From: F23-B02 sp963625685
GTDB lineage: Bacteria > Bacillota > Clostridia > Oscillospirales > Oscillospiraceae
Direction of reading: 5' to 3'
NCBI GenBank assembly: GCA_963625685.1
Contig: CAVFTR010000018.1
Location: forward strand, 1 to 29,941
Length of the DNA: 29,941 bases
This document shows positions 11,103 through 19,142 of the stretch, piece after piece (the stretch's first letter is position 1; each line of letters begins with the position of its first letter). The notes beneath the pieces are model-generated. The model was given only the letters and a program-made list of their open reading frames with translations, was not told the origin of the DNA and searched no databases. Both the position numbers and the translations under genes were made by a program.

Positions 11103-13053
11103 TACGACAAGAAAAAACACGGACGCGGAAAAGACCGTAGTCGTCAAAAAAAGCGATATCGAGCAGCAGCTGCACAGGGCGGGGGAGGAAAAGACCGTCC
11201 TCGACACGGTAAACGAGAGCTATAAGAGCATTTTCGACCCCGAGCTCGAGGAGATACTGCGCGAAACGGAGGGCTACGAGCTCACGCCTCAGGACGAAGA
11301 CGGCGAGCCGGAGTACGAAGACGGGCCGGAGCCGGACGACGGATACGGCGGCGGGTACTCGGACGCCGGGCGCATGATCGCCGAGCAACGCGAGCATAAG
11401 AGAAAAAAGAAGCTCATCATAATATGCGTGGCCATCGCCGCCGCGCTCGCAGTGATGCTCGCCGTGGTGCTCGCGCTCAAGAGCGGCGGCACGGAAAAGG
11501 ACTATGACAGCGCCTTCGCGCAGGCGCGGGAGTATTACTACGACGGCGACTACGATGCCGCCCTGGGCAAGCTGCGAGAGGCCATGGAGTTTAAAAAGAC
11601 CGACGAGTGCCTTCTGCTGATGAGCCGCTGCTACGAGGCGAAATACGACTATGTAAACGCCATCGCCATCCTGCAGAGCTCCACGAGCGGCGACGAGAAG
11701 ATAAAAAGTGAGATAGAGCGGCTCGAAAAGGCCAGGGCCGACTATGAAAGCGGCAAGATCGTGGTCATCTTCGGCGAGCAGTACGATATCGGCACGACCT
11801 CGCTCGACCTGTCGGACAAGGACGCGGGCTCGGCCGCGCTCAGGGACATCTCAAAGCTCACGGAGCTGACGAGCCTCAAGCTTTCCGGCAATAAGATAGA
11901 CGAGCTCGACTTTCTCTCCCCGCTCACGAAGCTCACCTCGCTCGACCTTTCAAAAAACGATATAAGCGACATAAGCCCCCTGAAAAAGCTCAAATCGCTC
12001 AGAACGCTGCATCTTGACGGCAATAAGATAAAGGATTTCAGCCCGCTTTACGGGCTCGACAGCCTTTCGATGCTCACCATCGGCGATATGGAGCTGAGCC
12101 AGTCGCAGCTCAAGAAGCTCAGGGAGGAGCTGCCCGAGTGCATCGTCTACAGCGACGACGCAAAGGAGGATGTCATCGAGATAAAGCTCGGCGGCAAGAC
12201 CTTTGACAGCAGCGTCACCGAGCTCGATCTGTCCGGCTGCGACGTGCACGACATAACGCTCCTGTCGGTCTGCACGAAGCTCAAAAAGCTCGACCTGTCG
12301 GATAACGCTGTTTCGGACATCTCCGCGCTCGTGGACCTGCCGCTTCTCACCGAGCTCGACCTTTCAAACAACCGCATAAGCGATATAAGCCCCCTGATGA
12401 GCGTGCCGAAGCTTGAATACCTGAACCTTGCCGGCAACAGGATAAAGTCAATTGCGGCGCTTCAGGACATATCGCCGCTCACCGAGCTCAACCTGAGCGC
12501 CAACGAGCTCGGCGGCATCGCCGCCGTCGGCCGGCTCACGAATCTCAGGACCCTGTGGATGGACGATATCGGCCTGTCCGACTCCGATCTTGAGGAGCTA
12601 TACGGCCTCAAGAGCCTCAAAACGCTCAGCATAAAGGATAACGCCGAGCTGAGCGAGGCCGCGGTGGCCACGCTGCAAAAGAAGCTCTCCGGCTGCACTA
12701 TAAGCCACTCCGAGCTCAGAAGAGAGATCGTCCTGGGCGGCAAGAGCTTTGCCTGCGACGCGGAAACGGTCGAGGCGAACGGACTGGGGCTGAGCGATAT
12801 CTCCGCGGTCGCGGGCTTTTCAAACGTAAAGCACCTTGACCTTTCGGCAAACTCCATTTCGCAGCTCGCGCCGCTGTCGCAGCTGAAAACGCTCGAAACG
12901 CTCGACCTTGCGGACAACCGCATAAGCGACGTTTCGGCGCTCTCCCAGCTCAAGAACCTCAAGCAGCTCTGGCTCAGCGGAAACGACATTTCGGCCTCCT
13001 CGCTCCAGGCGCTCAGGGCCGCGCTGCCGGACTGTTATATCAGTGTTGAATAA
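11089..13053 (+). CDS. Membrane-anchored TPR plus leucine-rich-repeat protein
   Basis: This 654-aa protein has a disordered acidic N-terminus (1-105) with Glu-Lys-Thr-Val motifs at 14-17 and 34-37, one membrane segment (108-130), a TPR-like stretch (about 139-200) and InlA-type leucine-rich repeats of about 22 residues to the end. The LRR part consists of three blocks (about 223-355, 361-541, 545-654). Each opens with a Gly-Gly-Lys-like hydrophobic strand and closes with a Leu-x-x-Leu-x-x-x-Leu-Pro-x-Cys-type cap. With one membrane segment and no signal peptide, the LRRs probably face outside. Ligand binding or adhesion is an inference. The start could also be ATG 11095. It is coupled to the membrane protein upstream. 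Confidence 0.9.
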   Translation: MSMSDTTRKNTDAEKTVVVKKSDIEQQLHRAGEEKTVLDTVNESYKSIFDPELEEILRETEGYELTPQDEDGEPEYEDGPEPDDGYGGGYSDAGRMIAEQREHKRKKKLIIICVAIAAALAVMLAVVLALKSGGTEKDYDSAFAQAREYYYDGDYDAALGKLREAMEFKKTDECLLLMSRCYEAKYDYVNAIAILQSSTSGDEKIKSEIERLEKARADYESGKIVVIFGEQYDIGTTSLDLSDKDAGSAALRDISKLTELTSLKLSGNKIDELDFLSPLTKLTSLDLSKNDISDISPLKKLKSLRTLHLDGNKIKDFSPLYGLDSLSMLTIGDMELSQSQLKKLREELPECIVYSDDAKEDVIEIKLGGKTFDSSVTELDLSGCDVHDITLLSVCTKLKKLDLSDNAVSDISALVDLPLLTELDLSNNRISDISPLMSVPKLEYLNLAGNRIKSIAALQDISPLTELNLSANELGGIAAVGRLTNLRTLWMDDIGLSDSDLEELYGLKSLKTLSIKDNAELSEAAVATLQKKLSGCTISHSELRREIVLGGKSFACDAETVEANGLGLSDISAVAGFSNVKHLDLSANSISQLAPLSQLKTLETLDLADNRISDVSALSQLKNLKQLWLSGNDISASSLQALRAALPDCYISVE

Positions 13054-13124
13054 AAAATTAGAACAAACTTTTAATTTTTGAGGCAAATTCAACAAAACGT
13101 CTTTCATTTTGCGCGGGCCTGTGC

Positions 13125-13153
13125 TATACTGTAATAAAGCAGGAGATATCCTG
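13125..13153 (+). promoter_or_regulatory. hpf promoter -10 and leader hairpin
   Basis: TATACT (13125-13130) preceded by TGC forms an extended -10; the -35 17 bases upstream (TTTCAT) is poor. Directly downstream GCAGGA-GATA-TCCTGC (13138-13153) forms a short hairpin in the 5' leader, nine bases before the ribosome-binding site, which may stabilise or tune the mRNA. Confidence 0.45.
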
Positions 13154-13177
13154 CAAAGCAGAAAGGAGCCGGCAATT

Positions 13178-13720
13178 ATGAAATTTACGTTTACCGAAAA
13201 AAAGATGGGTTCCTCCGACGAGCTCAGAGCCTATACTGAGCGCAAGGTCGGCAAACTCGACCGCTTCTTTAAGACCGAAAGCAGCGCAAGCGTCACGTTC
13301 AGCATGGAGCGCGGCAGATTCCTGGCGGAGATCACGGTCTCCAACAACGGCCTGTACTACAGGGCCAGCGAGCTTACAAACGATATGTACGCTTCCGTTG
13401 ACTCCGGCGTCGCGGCCATCGAGCGCCAGATCCGCAAGAACAAGACGCGTCTGGAAAAGCGCCTGAGAGAGGGCGCGATCGAGAAGGAGGCAAGACCCGC
13501 CTTCATCCCCGCCGACGACGAGGAGGACGAGGAATTCAGGATCGTGCGCAGCAAGCGCTTCCCCATCAAGCCCATGTCCGTCGAGGAGGCCATCCTTCAG
13601 ATGAATCTGCTCGAGCATGAGTTCTTCGTGTTCCGCGACGAGCAGTCCGACGGCGCGGTCTCGGTGGTCTACCGCCGCAAGAACGGCGGCTACGGTCTTA
13701 TAAGCGACGACGCCGAATGA
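13178..13720 (+). CDS. hpf: Ribosome hibernation promoting factor, long form
   Basis: This 180-aa protein has an N-terminal S30AE/RaiA domain (1 to about 97; Met-Lys-Phe-Thr-Phe-Thr-Glu-Lys), a variable acidic linker (Glu-Glu-Asp-Glu-Glu) and the long-form C-terminal dimerisation domain (about 125-180; Lys-Arg-Phe-Pro-Ile-Lys-Pro-Met-Ser-Val-Glu-Glu-Ala...Tyr-Arg-Arg-Lys-Asn-Gly-Gly). Long HPF dimerises 70S ribosomes to 100S in stationary phase. ATG 13178 with AAAGGAG upstream is preferred over an unsupported GTG at 13109, which would start before the promoter -10. It is monocistronic with its own promoter and terminator. Confidence 0.96.
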   Translation: MKFTFTEKKMGSSDELRAYTERKVGKLDRFFKTESSASVTFSMERGRFLAEITVSNNGLYYRASELTNDMYASVDSGVAAIERQIRKNKTRLEKRLREGAIEKEARPAFIPADDEEDEEFRIVRSKRFPIKPMSVEEAILQMNLLEHEFFVFRDEQSDGAVSVVYRRKNGGYGLISDDAE

Positions 13721-13739
13721 GAACATGACAAAATAACTG

Positions 13740-13767
13740 CTGCCCCGCTGAAAAGCGGGGCAGTTTT
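13740..13767 (+). terminator. hpf terminator
   Basis: CTGCCCCGCT-GAAA-AGCGGGGCAG (13740-13763) followed by four T. It has a GNRA-type tetraloop and sits only 12 bases before the prmA start, so read-through to prmA is possible. Confidence 0.8.
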
Positions 13768-13778
13768 GAGGTATCAGA

Positions 13779-14687
13779 ATGAACTACACGGAAGTCACGA
13801 TCGAATGTAAAAACACAGATGAGGTATGCGACAGGCTGACAGCTCTCGGCATCGACGGCTTTATCATCGAAAACGAGGATGATTTCAGGGATTTCCTTGA
13901 AAATAACCGCCAGTACTGGGACTATGTCGACGCCTCGCTCGAGGAAAGCTATAAAGGCGTGTCGCGCGTTAAGTTTTACGTCGAGGACAGCGAGGAGGGC
14001 GCGGCGCTGCTCAAGGCCGTCAGAGCGGAGTTCGAGGTGCGGCTCTCGGGCGTGTGCGACGCCGATTGGGAGAATAACTGGAAGCAGTACTACGAGCCCA
14101 TGGAGATCGGAGAAAGGCTCCTCGTCGTGCCGGAGTGGATAGACTGTCCCGACGGGGGCAGAGTGCCCCTGCGCCTCGACCCGGGCCTGCTGTTCGGCAC
14201 GGGCTCGCACGCGACGACGCGCATGTGCCTCGCCGCGCTCGAAAAATACGCCGGAGCGGGAAGGCGCGCTCTCGACCTCGGCTGCGGCAGCGGCATACTC
14301 GGCATCGGCGCGCTCGTTCTCGGCAGCGAGAGCTGCACCGCCTGCGATATAGACCCCAAGGCGCCCGATACCGTTATGGAAAACGCAGCGCTCAACGGTA
14401 TAGGGGCAGACAAGATGAAGGTCTGCGCCGGGGATATAATCGGCGACGCAAAGCTTCGGAAAACGCTCGGCACGGGCTATGATATCGTGCTTGCGAACAT
14501 CGTTTCGGACGTTATAATCCCCCTCGCGCCGTTCGTGCGCGCCTTCATGACGCCGGGCGGAGTTTTCATCACCTCCGGCATAATCGACGGCCGCGAGGAC
14601 GAGGTCGCCGCCGCCCTGCGCTCTGCCGGACTTGAGATCATCGCCCATCACCACGAGGAGGAGTGGCACTGCTTCGAGTGCCGATAA
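13779..14687 (+). CDS. prmA: Ribosomal protein L11 methyltransferase
   Basis: This 302-aa SAM-dependent enzyme trimethylates ribosomal protein L11. An N-terminal substrate-binding domain (about 1-100) is followed by the class I methyltransferase domain: Asp-Pro-Gly-Leu-Leu-Phe-Gly-Thr-Gly-Ser-His and Asp-Leu-Gly-Cys-Gly-Ser-Gly-Ile-Leu-Gly-Ile (SAM-binding motif I), then Ala-Asn-Ile-Val-Ser-Asp (the PrmA catalytic loop region). Length is typical. GAGGT lies ahead of ATG 13779. prmA next to rsmE is a common arrangement in Firmicutes, although here a small minus-strand gene and terminators intervene. Confidence 0.95.
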   Translation: MNYTEVTIECKNTDEVCDRLTALGIDGFIIENEDDFRDFLENNRQYWDYVDASLEESYKGVSRVKFYVEDSEEGAALLKAVRAEFEVRLSGVCDADWENNWKQYYEPMEIGERLLVVPEWIDCPDGGRVPLRLDPGLLFGTGSHATTRMCLAALEKYAGAGRRALDLGCGSGILGIGALVLGSESCTACDIDPKAPDTVMENAALNGIGADKMKVCAGDIIGDAKLRKTLGTGYDIVLANIVSDVIIPLAPFVRAFMTPGGVFITSGIIDGREDEVAAALRSAGLEIIAHHHEEEWHCFECR

Positions 14688-14713
14688 GATGCAAAGTCAA
14701 GAAGCACCCTGTT

Positions 14714-14747
14714 TGTCAAAAAAGTCCCTCGAGGGACTTTTTTGACA
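14714..14747. terminator. 34-bp perfect palindrome with internal A/T runs
   Basis: The two 17-base arms meet at CTCGAG and include AAAAAA and TTTTTT runs, so an RNA hairpin would end in a U-tract on either strand. It lies 26 bases past prmA and probably terminates in both directions. The flanking decamer GCACCCTGT occurs on each side (14704-14712 and 14754-14762). Confidence 0.75.
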
Positions 14748-14754
14748 GTCTGAG

Positions 14755-14777
14755 CACCCTGTCAGAGGGTGTTTTTT
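14755..14777. terminator. Second terminator downstream of prmA
   Basis: CACCCT-GTCAG-AGGGTG (14755-14771) with six T (14772-14777). On the opposite strand it lies just past the small gene ending at 14784, so this intergenic cluster serves the convergent pair. Confidence 0.75.
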
Positions 14778-14783
14778 AATGTC

Positions 14784-14945
14784 TCACTGCCCGGCGATAA
14801 AGCGCACGGCGCGGCTTTTCCGGCTGCGTCTTATGGCGCACGGCTTTTCCTCGCGCTTATTCTCCTGCGGCGGCGCGGGGAGCGGGAGCTCCCCGCCCCG
14901 GGCGGTCACGCGCTGCCACACGCTTTCAAAATTATCAAATTCCAT
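14784..14945 (-). CDS. Small basic protein, 53 aa, unknown
   Basis: The minus-strand ATG 14945 is preceded by AGGTGA (six-base spacing) and, further up, by a promoter with a perfect TATAAT. The product begins Met-Glu-Phe-Asp-Asn-Phe-Glu-Ser-Val-Trp-Gln-Arg-Val, has a Pro-rich middle and ends in an Arg-rich segment (Arg-Arg-Ser-Arg-Lys-Ser-Arg-Ala-Val-Arg-Phe-Ile). The N-terminal Val-Trp-Gln-Arg-Val resembles the opening of ferritin/rubrerythrin-like proteins of related bacteria, so it may be a short relative or remnant of these. No function is proposed. It fills most of the gap between prmA and rsmE. Confidence 0.55.
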   Translation of the reverse strand: MEFDNFESVWQRVTARGGELPLPAPPQENKREEKPCAIRRSRKSRAVRFIAGQ

Positions 14946-14960
14946 AGACTTCACCTATGC

Positions 14961-14990
14961 ATTATATGCGCGCTCTTGAAAAAATGTCAG
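14961..14990 (-). promoter_or_regulatory. Promoter of the 53-aa gene
   Basis: Minus strand CTGACA (14990-14985), 18-base spacer and TATAAT (14966-14961). It overlaps the divergent rsmE promoter. Confidence 0.6.
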
Positions 14991-15004
14991 CGGTGTGAGA
15001 TAAT
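14976..15004 (+). promoter_or_regulatory. rsmE promoter
   Basis: TTGAAA (14976-14981), 17-base spacer and GATAAT (14999-15004), 30 bases before the rsmE ATG. Overlap with the opposing promoter makes competition between the two likely. Confidence 0.6.
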
Positions 15005-15033
15005 GAAAAACACATTTTTGCGAGGTGTTTATC

Positions 15034-15765
15034 ATGCCCAGATTTTTTGCGCTCGGAACAAATCTGCTCGGCGGCAGGGCGATCATCCGCGGCCGCGACG
15101 CAGAGCATATAAAGGTGCTTCGCCTGCGCCCCGGCGAGGAGATGACGATCTGCGACGGGAGGGGCACGGACTATAAGTGCAGGCTCCTGCGCTCGGATAA
15201 GGACGAGGCCGAGGCCGAGATCATCGAGGTCGTCGAGTGCGCGGCCGAGCCGACGGTGTCGGTGCGCGTGCTGTGCGGTCTGCCCAAGGGCGACAAGACC
15301 GACTACATCATCCAGAAGTGCGTCGAGGCCGGCGCGCACGAGATATGCTTTTTCCGCTGCGAGCGCGTCATTCAGCGCACCGAGGGCGTCACGAAAAAGC
15401 TCGAGCGCTGGAACAGGATAAGCGAGGAGGCGGCCAAGCAGTCCGGGCGCGGCATCATCCCGGAGGTAAAATGGCTCGATACCTACGTCGAGGCGCTCGA
15501 TGCCGCCAAGCAGCAGGAGGCGGCCTTTTTCATGTACGAGACCGGCGAGCGCGAGAGCCTGCGCTCGGCGCTCGCGGGAGCCGAAAAGCTCGCCTCGGCG
15601 GCGATCATCACGGGCCCCGAGGGCGGCTTTGAGCCCTGGGAGGCCGACCTTGCGCGAAAGCTCGGCTTTCACGTCTGCTCCATGGGCGCGCGCATCCTCC
15701 GCTGCGAGACAGCGCCCGTCGTCGCCCTCACGGCGCTGATGTACGAAAGCGGTAATTTGGAATAA
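15034..15765 (+). CDS. rsmE: 16S rRNA m3U1498 methyltransferase
   Basis: This 243-aa SPOUT-class enzyme methylates N3 of U1498 of 16S rRNA. An N-terminal PUA-like domain (Met-Pro-Arg-Phe-Phe-Ala...Glu-His-Ile-Lys-Val-Leu-Arg-Leu) is followed by the knotted methyltransferase domain with Ile-Gly/Thr-Gly-Pro-Glu-Gly-Gly-Phe and the terminal Gly-Ala-Arg-Ile-Leu-Arg-Cys-Glu-Thr-Ala-Pro (knot and SAM site). ATG 15034 has GAGGTG six bases upstream; the GTG at 15025 falls within that site and is rejected. Length matches the family. Confidence 0.95.
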   Translation: MPRFFALGTNLLGGRAIIRGRDAEHIKVLRLRPGEEMTICDGRGTDYKCRLLRSDKDEAEAEIIEVVECAAEPTVSVRVLCGLPKGDKTDYIIQKCVEAGAHEICFFRCERVIQRTEGVTKKLERWNRISEEAAKQSGRGIIPEVKWLDTYVEALDAAKQQEAAFFMYETGERESLRSALAGAEKLASAAIITGPEGGFEPWEADLARKLGFHVCSMGARILRCETAPVVALTALMYESGNLE

Positions 15766-15829
15766 TTTTCGGGAACTTTCCCTGCCCGCCGCCGTCTTAC
15801 AGACAAATGCAAAAAAGGAGGCGGCAAAT

Positions 15830-16594
15830 ATGAAAAAGCACATCCCGACCGCGCTGGCGGTCATAGCCGTGCTGGCGATCTGCGTCATCGCCCTTGGCGC
15901 GGCAAACGCAAACGAGGCCCCGAGCCTCGTACCGGAGAAGCTCACCGCGGCGCTCGGAGACGCAAAGGCGAGCCCGCTCAATGACGACGCGGAGTATGAG
16001 TCGGCGCTCGGCACCGAGCTCACGTCGGCAAAGACGGACAGATACGCGTATCTGTTCGACGCGAAAACGAAGGAGCTCAAGGCCGTGATGCTCACGGGCG
16101 AGCCGGCGAATACGGGAAGCCCCGTATCGGAGAGCGCGGCCGTCGAGAGGGCAAAGGAAATTTTCGCCGCGGCGTTTCCGGACGAGAACATCGGCAGCTT
16201 CGACGCAAAATGCAGCCAGACGCCCGACAGCTGGACGGTCGAGCTCAGGCAAAGGCTCGCCGACGGGCTCTACGGCGGCGGCAGCATTGCCGTCACGCTC
16301 AGCGGCGGCGGAGAGCTCCGCTCCCTCGTGAGCACGGACTCGGACCCCGGCGACTGGCAGAGCGCCGCGGAGAAGACGATAGACCGCGAAAAGGCCGCGG
16401 AGCTTGCCCTTGCAGCGATAGACGGCGATGCCGGCAATGCGGATATCACGGCTTATAAGGAAGCGAAAAACGGGGATATCCTCTGGCAGGCGGAAATCGC
16501 AAATGTCGATATCGGAAACGGCTGGACGACTACTTATTTCGTCACCCTCAACGCCATTACCGGCGAGGTGACAAATGTCGACATGACAAGATGA
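15830..16594 (+). CDS. Secreted or anchored PepSY-like protein
   Basis: This 254-aa protein has an N-terminal signal or anchor (Lys-Lys-His-Ile-Pro then hydrophobic residues about 6-26) with an Ala-Asn-Ala region that could be cleaved. The exported part has two repeated alpha/beta segments. The second ends Phe-Val-Thr-Leu-Asn-Ala-Ile-Thr-Gly-Glu-Val-Thr-Asn-Val-Asp, the usual PepSY-domain ending, and Ala-Ala-Glu-Leu-Ala-Leu-Ala-Ala-Ile fits its helix. PepSY proteins often inhibit secreted peptidases; that role is not shown here. AAGGAGG precedes the ATG, and a terminator follows directly, so it may be its own transcript. Confidence 0.82.
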   Translation: MKKHIPTALAVIAVLAICVIALGAANANEAPSLVPEKLTAALGDAKASPLNDDAEYESALGTELTSAKTDRYAYLFDAKTKELKAVMLTGEPANTGSPVSESAAVERAKEIFAAAFPDENIGSFDAKCSQTPDSWTVELRQRLADGLYGGGSIAVTLSGGGELRSLVSTDSDPGDWQSAAEKTIDREKAAELALAAIDGDAGNADITAYKEAKNGDILWQAEIANVDIGNGWTTTYFVTLNAITGEVTNVDMTR

Positions 16595-16602
16595 AAATGC
16601 AG

Positions 16603-16640
16603 AAAAAGAGTGCAGATTTTTTCGATCTGCACTCTTTTTT
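16603..16640. terminator. Terminator after the PepSY-like gene
   Basis: AAAAAGAGTGCAGAT (16603-16617) pairs with ATCTGCACTCTTTTT (16625-16639) around a seven-base loop, with T to 16640. It is symmetrical enough to act also for the minus-strand operon ending at 16720. Confidence 0.85.
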
Positions 16641-16719
16641 CAATAGCGCTGCGGTATTGGCTGATGTTTCGATACCGTGCGCCTGCAATATGCGTATAGG
16701 CAGGTGCCTCGATGCGCTA

Positions 16720-17127
16720 TCAAAAAACCGTTTTGCCGTTAAGCTTTTTGCACTCGGCGAGGACTGCGTGGGTATCCAGAAGCTTGAGCCCCTTCATGAG
16801 ATTGCCCTTGAGCTTTATCTTGCCCGAGGTCAGGGCCTTGGCCGAGCTGAGCTCGCCTATGATATTCTTTACGGAAACGTCATAGTCCGCGTCGGAGACA
16901 TAGTCTGCCGCAGGGGCCGAGTCGCGGCCCGTGCCGCGGGTGATGTCGGTTATGACGCCGTCCCTGAAGGTGTACATGAACCACACCGTGCCGCCGCCGC
17001 ACTGAGGCACCTTGTTGTAGCACTCGCAGAGGGTGACGGTCACCTTTGAGGGGGTCTTGCCGGGGGAAAAGGTATCCTTTGCCAAAGCGATAAACTCGCC
17101 GCTCCATTCTTCGGTGAGAAACTTCAT
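16720..17127 (-). CDS. SCP2 sterol-carrier-like domain protein
   Basis: This 135-aa single-domain protein has the SCP2 fold pattern: amphipathic helices at the N-terminus, Thr-Val-Trp-Phe-Met-Tyr-Thr-Phe strand, then a Gly-Lys-Ile-Lys-Leu-Lys-Gly-Asn-Leu-Met-Lys-Gly segment (about 102-113) typical of the hydrophobic ligand-binding domain. Such proteins bind lipids or fatty-acyl groups. AAGGAG precedes ATG 17127. It lies 12 bases after the DUF2804 gene, as the last gene of the operon. Confidence 0.8.
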   Translation of the reverse strand: MKFLTEEWSGEFIALAKDTFSPGKTPSKVTVTLCECYNKVPQCGGGTVWFMYTFRDGVITDITRGTGRDSAPAADYVSDADYDVSVKNIIGELSSAKALTSGKIKLKGNLMKGLKLLDTHAVLAECKKLNGKTVF

Positions 17128-17139
17128 TGGTTTAACTCC

Positions 17140-18165
17140 TTACCATTTATTTGAGACCTTCTCGGCAAAGCCGGGGAAGTCCTTTATCTCTATGCTCCTG
17201 CCGTCGTCGAGGACGGCTGCGCCGGTGAACAGGCCGAAGACCTGATGCTGATCGCTCTTTATGAGCCCGACGTCGGTGCAGGACGCGCGGTCGAGCACGG
17301 GGCGGAAGTCCATCTCGAACCTGCCGTCGTCGGAGGTGAAGGTCCAGGGCCGCATGAAGCCTTTCTCATCGTCGGGGATGTTGAATCTCACCTGGCTGAG
17401 CTTGTGCGCCCTGCCGTTATAAAACAGCATGTTCTCGCTCGCGGCGGAGGTATCGCCGAAGCCGTAGCCTATATTCCAGCCGAAGGGCACGCCGTCGACA
17501 GCGCCCGAGGCCGAGCCCCAGTACCAGGTGTTTTTGTACGTCCACACGCCGCGGCCCCAGTCGAGCACCGCGAAGCTGTCCGCGGGATCGAAAACATAGG
17601 TCCGACCGTCGTAGACGACCTCGCCGCGTGCGCGCAGGCAGTTTATCTTCTGATTATAGTAAAAATGCCCCGGCTTATCGAAGGGCGTGGCGATGACCAT
17701 GCTCTCCTCGGGCTCGTCAAAGAGCTCGACCCTCGCGTACAGGGAGCCTGCCGGACCGAAGCGCTTCATCTGCGCGATGAGCGTGCGAAGGCCCGAGCCG
17801 TCGTTTTTAAAATAGATGCTGTAGCTTCTGCCGATGGCGCTCGTGTCGCCCGTTCTGCTCGTCTCGGGCAGTCTGCGCCTGCCCAGCGGCATGAAGCACA
17901 TGGGGCTCGTCGTTATCTCCCAGCCCTCCTCAAAGTTCAAAAGGCTTATCGAGTCAAGTCCCATATAGCCGTTATCGTCAATGGTCAGCGCAAGGGCGAA
18001 GCGGCCGTTATTTATGAGGTAATAATCCCATTCCTTTATGCGCAGGGGGCTTGCCTTTATGTCCGCGCGGCGGTACACCGGCAGCAGCTTTTTGGCGTAG
18101 CCGGGCTCGGTCAGCTCGCCCCGGGCATTCAGAAGAGGTATCTCGCGGGTGATCTCATGCTGCAT
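17140..18165 (-). CDS. DUF2804 family protein
   Basis: This 341-aa protein is rich in aromatic and turn residues and predicted beta strand throughout, with no signal peptide. Marks of DUF2804 are Trp-Asp-Tyr-Tyr-Leu-Ile near residue 46, Val-Leu-Asp-Trp-Gly-Arg-Gly-Val-Trp, Trp-Tyr-Trp-Gly-Ser-Ala and Gly-Trp-Asn-Ile-Gly-Tyr-Gly-Phe-Gly-Asp. The family resembles lipocalin-like hydrolase or AttH folds and may act on lipids. ATG 18165 lies two bases past the stop of the loader gene, with AAAGGAG in that gene's end. A longer frame upstream is inside the loader gene and is rejected. The neighbouring SCP2 protein supports a shared lipid-related role. Confidence 0.85.
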   Translation of the reverse strand: MQHEITREIPLLNARGELTEPGYAKKLLPVYRRADIKASPLRIKEWDYYLINNGRFALALTIDDNGYMGLDSISLLNFEEGWEITTSPMCFMPLGRRRLPETSRTGDTSAIGRSYSIYFKNDGSGLRTLIAQMKRFGPAGSLYARVELFDEPEESMVIATPFDKPGHFYYNQKINCLRARGEVVYDGRTYVFDPADSFAVLDWGRGVWTYKNTWYWGSASGAVDGVPFGWNIGYGFGDTSAASENMLFYNGRAHKLSQVRFNIPDDEKGFMRPWTFTSDDGRFEMDFRPVLDRASCTDVGLIKSDQHQVFGLFTGAAVLDDGRSIEIKDFPGFAEKVSNKW

Positions 18166-18167
18166 TG

Positions 18168-19139
18168 CTACATCTCCTTTTTGAGCTTGCGTATATCCGT
18201 TCCGGCGAAGGGGAGCTTGAGGAACTCGCCGTCTATCCTCGAGCATATCTGAGGCGTGTACCTTCGGGCAAGCTCGGCATCGGTGAGATTGGTGCTGATG
18301 ATGGTCTTGCGGCCCTCGACAAGGCGCGTGTTTATGAGCGTGTACAGCGCAGATACGCTTATCTGCGTGAGCATCTCCGTGCCCAGATCGTCGAGTATCA
18401 TCAGCTCGCACTCGAGCATGCGCCCGACGCGCGTCGCGGCCTTCTCGGCCGTTTCCGCGTCGCGCGCGAATTTTTTGAGCTCAAAGGCCTCGAGCGCGGA
18501 CGCTGCCGTATCGTAGCAGACCGAGTGCCCGTTCTGCGCGACGACGCGGGCTATGCAGGCCGACAGAAAGGTCTTGCCCAGACCCGTGCCGCCCTGAAAC
18601 AGCAGGTTCATCGAGCGGCCGGAGAAGCTCGCCGCGTACTCGCGGCAGGTGTCAAAGACGATGCCCATCGACTCGCGCGCCTCGCCGTAGAGGCTCAGAT
18701 CGAAGTTCTCAAAGCGCTCGCCGCTGTTTTTAAGAAGCGTGCTGAGCTCGGCGGTGAGCTGCCTGTTGTACTCCTCCGTGAGGCAGGAGCACATCGCGCT
18801 GCCGATAAAGCCCGCGTCCTTGCATTTCGGGCAGGAGTATATGTCCTCGAGATAGTCGGCGGGATAGCCGCCGGCGTGCAGCAGCTCCGCCTTGCGCGCC
18901 TGGAGCGCGAGGCTCTCCTCCTCCAGCGCCTTTAAAGCCTCGCCGAGCTCGGCGCTGCGCTTTATCGTGAGCCCGACGAGCTCGGACATCTGCTCGCGGA
19001 GCCTGGCGTCTATGCGCTGTATCTCGGGTATCTGCGAATATATCTTTTCCTGTCTGAGATAGTGCTCGGCGACGTTGTCCGCGTGCCGGCTCCCTATCTG
19101 TTCCCTGGCGCGTGCCAGGATCTTTCCGTCCAGTGCCAT
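18168..19139 (-). CDS. DnaI/DnaC-like replicative helicase loader
   Basis: This 323-aa AAA+ ATPase has an N-terminal helical region (1-98), a zinc-type Cys cluster (Cys103, 106, 117, 119) and the ATPase core with Walker A Gly-Gly-Thr-Gly-Leu-Gly-Lys-Thr (183-190) and Walker B Met-Ile-Leu-Asp-Asp (247-251), with Ser-Thr-Asn at 282-284 as sensor 1. DnaI-type loaders place DnaB-type helicase on DNA. The preceding DnaD-like gene ends three bases upstream, which supports a primosome role rather than transposition, where IstB has the same core but lacks this setting. Confidence 0.92.
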   Translation of the reverse strand: MALDGKILARAREQIGSRHADNVAEHYLRQEKIYSQIPEIQRIDARLREQMSELVGLTIKRSAELGEALKALEEESLALQARKAELLHAGGYPADYLEDIYSCPKCKDAGFIGSAMCSCLTEEYNRQLTAELSTLLKNSGERFENFDLSLYGEARESMGIVFDTCREYAASFSGRSMNLLFQGGTGLGKTFLSACIARVVAQNGHSVCYDTAASALEAFELKKFARDAETAEKAATRVGRMLECELMILDDLGTEMLTQISVSALYTLINTRLVEGRKTIISTNLTDAELARRYTPQICSRIDGEFLKLPFAGTDIRKLKKEM

Positions 19140-19142
19140 TGC

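Noticed and set aside
14962..16191. Long minus-strand frame (409 codons)
   Set aside because: It runs across rsmE and the PepSY-like gene in antisense and through the divergent promoters. No recognisable domain.
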